This document shows, piece after piece, positions 58,978-64,000 of a DNA stretch of 64,000 bases (position 1 is its first letter; each line of letters opens with the position of its first letter). Location: positions 62,001-126,000 of the forward strand of contig CADDYW010000003.1 of assembly GCA_902810745.1 (NCBI GenBank), in the 5' to 3' direction. This stretch comes from Chloroflexota bacterium (lineage in GTDB: Bacteria; Chloroflexota; UBA6077; FW602-bin22; CADDYW01). Below the pieces are notes generated by a model. It was not told the origin of the DNA, made no database searches, and worked only from the letters and a program-made list of their open reading frames with translations. Position numbers and translations under genes: made by a program.

Positions 58978-59826
58978 GTGGTTCCAGAGCCCTCACCGAT
59001 GCACCCATCGGCGACGTCGCTGCTGATGTTCGCCGTTGCCATCTGCTTCATGGTGATCTATCCGGTCGCCGTCGCCCTGGTCGTTCATCGACGCCTGGCC
59101 GTCGGCTGGCGCTACTTCGGCTACGGCGCTCTCGTGTTCTTCCTCTCCCAGATGGTGACACGGATCCCGCTGGTCCTGGTGACGACCCCACTCGTCGCCC
59201 CTCTGATCTCGCGGTCCAAGCCCCTCGCCGTCGCCTGGGGTCTGCTCCTGGCCCTCACCGCGGGCCTCTTCGAATGCGGGGGACGTTACCTCGGCTACCG
59301 CTGGTTGATGCGGCGCGAGGAGAAGACGTGGGACAAGGCGATCATGTATGGCCTTGGCCACGGCGGGCTGGAGTCGATGCTCGTGGCGGCGCCGATGGCG
59401 ATCCTGCAGCTGATCAGCCTGCTCTCGCTGTCGAGCGCCTCCCTCGACGCGATGGCCCCGAGCCAGCGCGCGGTGGTCGTGCAGCAGCTAGCCCTGTTCG
59501 CCAGCGGTCCCTTCTGGATTCCCCTGCTAGGCGCCTGGGAGCGGCTCTGGACGCTGGGAGTTCAGGTGGGGCTGTCCGTCCTCGTGCTCCAGGTGTTTCG
59601 GCGCGGCCGTCTCGTCTGGCTGGGCCTGGCCATTGGCCTGCACACGACCGTCGACTTCGTCGCGCCGACGCTCATCCCGCTCCTCGGCCTGCCGACGGTC
59701 CCGACCATGCTGCTTTCGGAGGCGACGGTGACCGCCTTCGGCCTGCTCTGCCTCGGGATCGTCTTCGCCTTACGTCCGCGAAGGGGTCGGGACCAGGCCG
59801 TGGAGGTCCCGGTGAGCACCGCCTAG
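58978..59826 (+). CDS. YhfC-like intramembrane peptidase family protein
   Basis: 282 residues, about eight membrane helices. GTG 58978 has GAGGAG eight bases upstream. YhfC family (PF10086) motifs are AGLFECGGRYLGYRWL, YGLGHGGLESM and the late LHTTVDF. The glutamate pair of helix 4 (usually EE) reads EC here, so one presumed catalytic residue is replaced; the His-Glu (GHGGLES) and His-Asp motifs are intact. The family belongs to the ABI/CAAX-protease-like superfamily; a peptidase role for this member is uncertain. Confidence 0.7.
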   Translation: MVPEPSPMHPSATSLLMFAVAICFMVIYPVAVALVVHRRLAVGWRYFGYGALVFFLSQMVTRIPLVLVTTPLVAPLISRSKPLAVAWGLLLALTAGLFECGGRYLGYRWLMRREEKTWDKAIMYGLGHGGLESMLVAAPMAILQLISLLSLSSASLDAMAPSQRAVVVQQLALFASGPFWIPLLGAWERLWTLGVQVGLSVLVLQVFRRGRLVWLGLAIGLHTTVDFVAPTLIPLLGLPTVPTMLLSEATVTAFGLLCLGIVFALRPRRGRDQAVEVPVSTA

Positions 59827-59876
59827 CTCCCTGTTACCCCGGAATCTCAGGGTAGCTTCGCTCGAGTGCGCACCCC

Positions 59877-61283
59877 TCAGGTGATCGATGGGCGACGAGT
59901 GTGCCAGTCGGTCGCGGCCTCGTACGCCGTCGCGGCGCGCAGCACCGTCGCCTCGTCGTAGGCGCGGCCCATGAGCTGAAGGCCCACGGGCAGCCCACTT
60001 CGGGTGAAGCCGGCGGGGATGCTGATCGCCGGCAGGCCGGTCAGATTCGCCAGGATCGTATTGCGCGAGAGTGGTGTCGTGTCCGTCGGCACGCCGAGCG
60101 CGGTCGTTCCGTCGGCCTCCGCGATCGGATACGCCGGCACGATCACTGTTGGCATCGCCAGCAGATCGACCTTCTGGAATATCTCGCGGTAGCGATCGGC
60201 GAGGAGCCGCCGGGCTCGCAGCGCGATGACGTAGTCCGACGCCGGAATGAGCTGCCGGGCGAGCAGATTCGCCTGGACATCGCGGCCGTAGTCGTGCAGC
60301 CGCGCCCGCATCCACTGCTGATGATAGACCGGGGTCTCGCCGTCCAGGCCGGACAGCGCCGCGCGGAGGGCTTCGTGGTCGCGAATCGAGACCTCCTCGG
60401 CGCTCGCGCCAAGCCGCGTCAGCTCGTCGATTGCCGCGCGCACGAGAGAATCGACCTCGTCGTCGACACCGTTCCAGAAATGCTCGCGCGGGATGCCGAT
60501 CCGGAGACTGGAGACCCCGGTCGAAAGCGCGAAATCCGCCGGCAGCGGCGGAACGTTCTCGGTCGTAGGATCTCGCGGATCCGAGCCCGCGATGACGCGC
60601 AGCAGCAGCGCGGCGTCAGCCACCGACCGAGTGATCGGTCCGATGTGATCGACAGTCGGCTTGACCGCACCAACACATCCGAGAACCGGCACGCGACCGT
60701 GGGTCTGCTTGAGACCGACGACGCCACAGAGGGCCGAAGGGATCCGTACCGACCCTCCGGCGTCGGTTCCGAGCGCTGCCAAGCACATCCCCGCGGCGAC
60801 GGCGGCGGCCGATCCTCCGCTGGAGCCGCCGGTGATGCACTCGGGATGCCACGGATTGCGCGTCGGGCCGTAGTGCGGGTTGACCGAGGTCGCGCCCATG
60901 CCGAACTCGTGCAGGTTGGTCTTGCCGACGATCACCGCTCCAGCCGCTTTCAATCGCGCGACCGCCGGAGCATCCTCGATCGGCACGTAATCGGCAAGAA
61001 TCTTCGATCCCGCCGTCGTTCGCACGCCGGCCGTCTCGATGTTATCCTTCACCGCGATGGGGATCCCGTGCAGCGGTCCGCGGTAATCGCCGCGACGAAT
61101 CTCTGCCTCTGCCGCTCTGGCCTGATCCAGGGCGGCGTCGCGCAGGACGGTGATGTAGCAGTTGAGCTCACCGTCGAGTCGCTCGATCTGATCGAAGACG
61201 GACCGAATCAGCTCGACCGGCGAAACCGAGCCGCGGGCGAGGGACGGCGCAATCTCGTCGATCGTCGAGAACGCCAGGCTCAT
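59877..61283 (-). CDS. Amidase signature family enzyme (GatA/AtzF-like)
   Basis: 468 residues. The Ser-cisSer-Lys triad is complete: K79 in GIPIAVKDNIETAG, S154 in TGGSSGGSAAAVAAG and S178 in GTDAGGSVRIPSA, with the standard spacing of 24 between the two Ser. Such enzymes hydrolyse amides. GatB and GatC are not near and the N-terminus differs little from stand-alone amidases, so a tRNA amidotransferase role is unlikely. GAGGAG lies before ATG 61283, which follows the stop of a small upstream gene by ten bases. The pair resembles the AtzE-AtzG type. Confidence 0.88.
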   Translation of the reverse strand: MSLAFSTIDEIAPSLARGSVSPVELIRSVFDQIERLDGELNCYITVLRDAALDQARAAEAEIRRGDYRGPLHGIPIAVKDNIETAGVRTTAGSKILADYVPIEDAPAVARLKAAGAVIVGKTNLHEFGMGATSVNPHYGPTRNPWHPECITGGSSGGSAAAVAAGMCLAALGTDAGGSVRIPSALCGVVGLKQTHGRVPVLGCVGAVKPTVDHIGPITRSVADAALLLRVIAGSDPRDPTTENVPPLPADFALSTGVSSLRIGIPREHFWNGVDDEVDSLVRAAIDELTRLGASAEEVSIRDHEALRAALSGLDGETPVYHQQWMRARLHDYGRDVQANLLARQLIPASDYVIALRARRLLADRYREIFQKVDLLAMPTVIVPAYPIAEADGTTALGVPTDTTPLSRNTILANLTGLPAISIPAGFTRSGLPVGLQLMGRAYDEATVLRAATAYEAATDWHTRRPSIT

Positions 61284-61293
61284 CGTCTCCTCC

Positions 61294-61488
61294 TCACGGC
61301 CGATACAGGTGGGCCGGAAAGACGTCGCGGACGTCGATTCCCGCCTCGGCGAAGCGTCGCATCGACTCGCGATGGTCGCGTACGATCTGCAGCACGCGCG
61401 GCATGAGGTCCGGCGGGACTGGTACCAGGTCGTGCAGGCGGATAAAGGCTTCCAGGTCTGCAGCGGTGATCTCTTCTCCTCGCGTCAT
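61294..61488 (-). CDS. Small AtzG-like amidase partner
   Basis: 64 residues. ATG 61488 is preceded by GGAGGG. Two helices with LVPVPPDLMPRVLQIVRDH resemble the DUF4089/AtzG and GatC-like subunits that bind amidases (pattern: helix, P-P turn, helix) and end with a loop (DVFPAHLYRP). The longer frame to 61851 has no support. Its position directly before the amidase suggests a heteromer. The family assignment is by size, pattern and context only. Confidence 0.55.
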   Translation of the reverse strand: MTRGEEITAADLEAFIRLHDLVPVPPDLMPRVLQIVRDHRESMRRFAEAGIDVRDVFPAHLYRP

Positions 61489-61653
61489 TCTGCCCTCCAG
61501 TTGCGTGGCCTCGGTCACTACAACGTGACAGTAAAAACGAGCGGCCAGTGCGTCGGCTCGATGGAATCCGACTCGAAGTACGCGCAGGTACCGTGGCGAC
61601 CATGCAGCCGCGTACTCTGGGTCCCGCCAGGACACTCCCTTAACGATGCCCGC

Positions 61654-61749
61654 ATCATAGCACATCGCGGGTTCCACGGCCCATGGCCGAAGTACGGATC
61701 CGTGGCGGCGAACGGGCAGTTGTGCTGTCGGCAGCCAATGCCGTATAAT
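61654..61749. promoter_or_regulatory. Divergent promoters between the amidase unit and the sedolisin gene
   Basis: Minus strand: TGC-TATGAT (plus 61654-61659), for the AtzG-amidase unit, no clear -35. Plus strand: TTGTGC (61720-61725), an 18-base spacer and perfect TATAAT (61744-61749), for the sedolisin, with a leader of ~155 bases. The remainder of the 420-base gap 61489-61908 shows no gene. Confidence 0.5.
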
Positions 61750-61908
61750 GCGCGCCACTGCAGTCTGGCCAGGACTACCGACGCTGATCGATCCGGCCTG
61801 CTGTCTGGCGAGCATGCCGACCCTCCGGGGTGCCAGGCAGGCGGAGCACACGGCGTCTGGAGCCCTTTCCGACCGGTTCAGCGACTCAATCGAGAGAGGG
61901 AAAGAATC

Positions 61909-63675
61909 ATGCCTTCCTGGTACCGTCGAAACGCCCTGTCGCGATTCGCCCGGATCGGAATGGGAATCCTCGTCATTCTCCTGGGGGTCATTCCGGCGTC
62001 GGGGACCGTCTCGGCGTCACCGCCGCCGCCCGTGACGCTACCCGGCCACGTTCTGAAGAACCTCGCGCGGATGTCTCGACTCTCCGCCGTCGCACCCGAC
62101 CAGCCGATCAGCTTGACTATCGCCCTGCGTCCCACGTCGTCCTCCCTGGCCCAGGATGCCGTGGCGCGGGCTGCGCTGGTTCGTCAGGGCAAGGCCTCCT
62201 GGCTGTCGCCGCGGGACGTCGGCCGCCTCTATGGCCAGCCTCAGTCCGCCATCGACGCCCTGGCCGCCTACTTTGCCGGTTTTCGCCTGACGGCATCGCC
62301 TCCCGCGCCCGATCATCTCAGCTTCAAGGTGAGCGGAACGGCCGCGCAGGTCGAGCAGGCGCTGGGTGTCACCCTCGACAACTACCAGGATAGCAAGGGC
62401 CACCGCTTCTACGCGACGAGCAGGGATCCGCGGCTCCCCGCGAACCTCGCCGCGACGGTCCAGGCGATTTTCGGCCTGGACAATTATCCGGCGCTAAAGC
62501 GACTTTCGGCCATGGCCGCCGGATCACCGGGCTCCTATACGCCGAGCGATATGCAGACGGCGTACAATGTGACGCCTCTTTACAATCAGGGCATCACCGG
62601 CGCTGGACAGACAATCGCGATCATCGCGATTGATACATTCCAGCTTTCCGACGTCCGCACTTTCGAGTCGCTGTACGGGCTGCCCCAGGCATCGGTCTCC
62701 ACCGTGAGCGTCGACGGCGGCACGACGAAGTCTGGTCTGGAGACAACGATGGATCTGGAGTGGAGCAACGCGATCGCCAAGAACGTCTCTCTGCGCGTGT
62801 ACGAGTTCGATGGTAGTTTCCAAGGCTTTTACGATACGATCAGCACGGCGACTTCCGAGAACGTAGCGAGCGTGATCAGCATTAGCCTGGGGATCTGCGA
62901 GGGCACCTTCTCCGCGTCATCCTACCTCGTTGCATCAGAAAATGCCCTGGCCGTCGCGGCTGCCCAAGGGCAGACGGTGCTCGTTGCGAGCGGCGACAGC
63001 GGTGCCTACGAGTGCACCGACGCGTATGGAAATCCGATCCTGAGCGTCTCCTACCCCGCCTCCAGCGCCTACGTTACCGCGGTAGGCGGGACAGCGCTGT
63101 TGATCAATGCCGACGGCTCGTACCGCAGCGAGTCGGCGTGGGGCTCAACGACCGAGTGTTCCAGCCCCTGCGGAAGTGGCGGGGGCTACAGCGGGATTAT
63201 TACCAGGCCATCCTGGCAGAACAACGTCAACGCGAACTCGTATCGGGCGCTCCCCGATGTCTCGCTGAACGCCGATCCGGCCACGGGTAACAACGTATAT
63301 TTCCAAGGAACCTTGCAGCCGGGCTGGGGTGGCACCAGCATCGCCGCGCCGCAGTGGGCCGGCATCGCCGCGATAGCGAACCAGGCGGCAGGCCGTCGAC
63401 TCGGGCTTCTCAATCCCATCCTGTACAGCCCCTCCGTAGCTGGCCCATCCGCTTGCGCGGCCTACCATGACGTCACGTCCGGGAACAATCTCTATTACAA
63501 CGCCACTCCCGGATATGACCTCACGACGGGCTGGGGCTCCCCGAACGCGTACAACCTGGTGCACGATCTTGTTTCATCGGTAGCCTCCCTGTCGTCGGGT
63601 CCAGCAACTTCGACGGTGACGGGCACGTTCCAGGTCTTCCTTCCCATCGTCATGAACAACGCGTGCGCTTCCTGA
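61909..63675 (+). CDS. Secreted sedolisin (S53) peptidase, kumamolisin-like, with pro-domain
   Basis: 588 residues from ATG 61909 (GAGGG upstream). Signal peptide (IGMGILVILLGVIPASGTVSA), then a pro-kumamolisin activation domain (~40-190; SFKVSGTAAQVEQALGV) and the S53 domain. Catalytic residues: E278 and D282 in GLETTMDLEW, oxyanion D363 in ASGDSGAYEC, and S477 in GWGGTSIAAPQWAG. Calcium-site segments lie at the end (YHDVTSGNN, GYDLTTGWGSPN). It is an acid-active serine-carboxyl endopeptidase in known members. The C-terminus has a Ser/Thr linker and FQVFLPIVMNN, a tag common in secreted Chloroflexota proteins. Confidence 0.92.
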   Translation: MPSWYRRNALSRFARIGMGILVILLGVIPASGTVSASPPPPVTLPGHVLKNLARMSRLSAVAPDQPISLTIALRPTSSSLAQDAVARAALVRQGKASWLSPRDVGRLYGQPQSAIDALAAYFAGFRLTASPPAPDHLSFKVSGTAAQVEQALGVTLDNYQDSKGHRFYATSRDPRLPANLAATVQAIFGLDNYPALKRLSAMAAGSPGSYTPSDMQTAYNVTPLYNQGITGAGQTIAIIAIDTFQLSDVRTFESLYGLPQASVSTVSVDGGTTKSGLETTMDLEWSNAIAKNVSLRVYEFDGSFQGFYDTISTATSENVASVISISLGICEGTFSASSYLVASENALAVAAAQGQTVLVASGDSGAYECTDAYGNPILSVSYPASSAYVTAVGGTALLINADGSYRSESAWGSTTECSSPCGSGGGYSGIITRPSWQNNVNANSYRALPDVSLNADPATGNNVYFQGTLQPGWGGTSIAAPQWAGIAAIANQAAGRRLGLLNPILYSPSVAGPSACAAYHDVTSGNNLYYNATPGYDLTTGWGSPNAYNLVHDLVSSVASLSSGPATSTVTGTFQVFLPIVMNNACAS

Positions 63676-63774
63676 AACGTCTGACCGCAGGAGTCGAGTG
63701 CGGGCTGGCGCCCAAAACCGCGCGGCGAAGACGGACCGGTCCTGGTTCACCGCCCATCCTCGGCTGCGGTATCG

Positions 63775-63999
63775 TCACATTTCTAGCAACGCGTTGATCG
63801 CGCGCTGAAGGTCGCCTCCGCATTGGGCCAGGACGGCCTGCAGGACGTCGCGCGCCAGATTCGGGAACATTTCGGCGAGTCGACCAACTGGGACCGGTTG
63901 CGGTGCTGCGGACTGAGTCGCCCGGGGCGGTGGCCCGCCCCGAGGCTGCGGGGCGGGCCCGACCTGGGCTGGCGACTGGTTCTGTGCCGAGGATCCTCC
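63775..63999 (-). CDS. C-terminus of a protein with a CUE-like domain (5' end outside the window)
   Basis: 74 residues are visible on the minus strand, ending at TGA 63775-63777; the start lies beyond the right edge. The first ~38 residues are Pro/Gly/Gln-rich and disordered. The last ~35 read LAEMFPNLARDVLQAVLAQC, then GGDLQRAINALLEM. This matches the CUE fold: the MFP motif in helix 1, a VL in helix 2, and the di-leucine ending ALLEM. CUE domains bind ubiquitin in eukaryotes; in bacteria a UBA/CUE-like three-helix bundle could serve another protein contact (as in EF-Ts). The protein and function are unknown. Confidence 0.65.
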   Translation of the reverse strand, partial: GGSSAQNQSPAQVGPAPQPRGGPPPRATQSAAPQPVPVGRLAEMFPNLARDVLQAVLAQCGGDLQRAINALLEM

Positions 64000-64000
64000 C

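Overview
The window is high-GC bacterial DNA, best explained as a chromosome segment of a Chloroflexota bacterium of the Thermomicrobia/Sphaerobacter type. This is inferred from gene content (NHL-TPR-YIP1 and DUF5696 proteins beside sugar ABC permeases, an S41 lipoprotein peptidase, a sedolisin ending in an FLPIV tag, many GTG/TTG starts) and not from a marker gene. No rRNA, tRNA or CRISPR array was recognised.

Layout. 0-12 kb: the 3' end of an HlyD-type efflux adaptor, an XRE-cupin regulator, a redoxin interrupted by an in-frame TGA, an SDR, an amidohydrolase, a second redoxin, a PduO-type cobalamin adenosyltransferase, an S41 peptidase, a zinc-ribbon/BNR membrane protein and several small membrane proteins. 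12-21 kb: a Gfo/Idh/MocA oxidoreductase, a CDGSH iron-sulfur protein and a full assimilatory sulfate-reduction cluster (cysD, cysN, cysC, hemD-like, siroheme sulfite/nitrite reductase, cysH, one unknown). 21-35 kb: succinate-semialdehyde dehydrogenase, an SDR, a PEP-utilising enzyme, a GAF-GAF-PAS histidine kinase with two receivers, a phosphoesterase lipoprotein, an AnmK/serine-hydrolase fusion and an RmlC-like epimerase. 35-47 kb: a seven-gene minus-strand sugar-uptake operon (giant binding protein, two permease pairs, NHL-YIP1, DUF5696) facing a truncated ATPase remnant. 47-51 kb: a SelA-like PLP enzyme with two aminotransferases, then a decayed IS1380 transposase. 51.6-57.7 kb: a Liv-type branched-chain amino-acid importer with a fused LivH-LivM permease and a URO-D family gene. 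58-64 kb: a YhfC-like membrane protein, an amidase with a small AtzG-like partner, a secreted sedolisin, and at the right edge the C-terminus of a protein with a CUE-like domain.

How the genes work together. The cys cluster takes sulfate to sulfide: CysDN makes APS, CysC can make PAPS, the Fe-S type CysH reduces APS, HemD supplies the siroheme precursor and the siroheme reductase makes sulfide. The cysD and cysC promoter regions share an operator-like motif. The 35-46 kb operon looks like a glycan or oligosaccharide importer whose ATPase must come from elsewhere. The AnmK fusion points to recycling of cell-wall muropeptides.

The most notable signals are the redoxin whose first active-site cysteine codon is TGA, followed by a good bacterial SECIS-like hairpin (candidate selenoprotein), and the bacterial CUE-like domain at the right edge. 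Several promoters carry the same extended -10 (TGC-TATNNT). Start codons were chosen from ribosome binding sites and often differ from the longest open frame.
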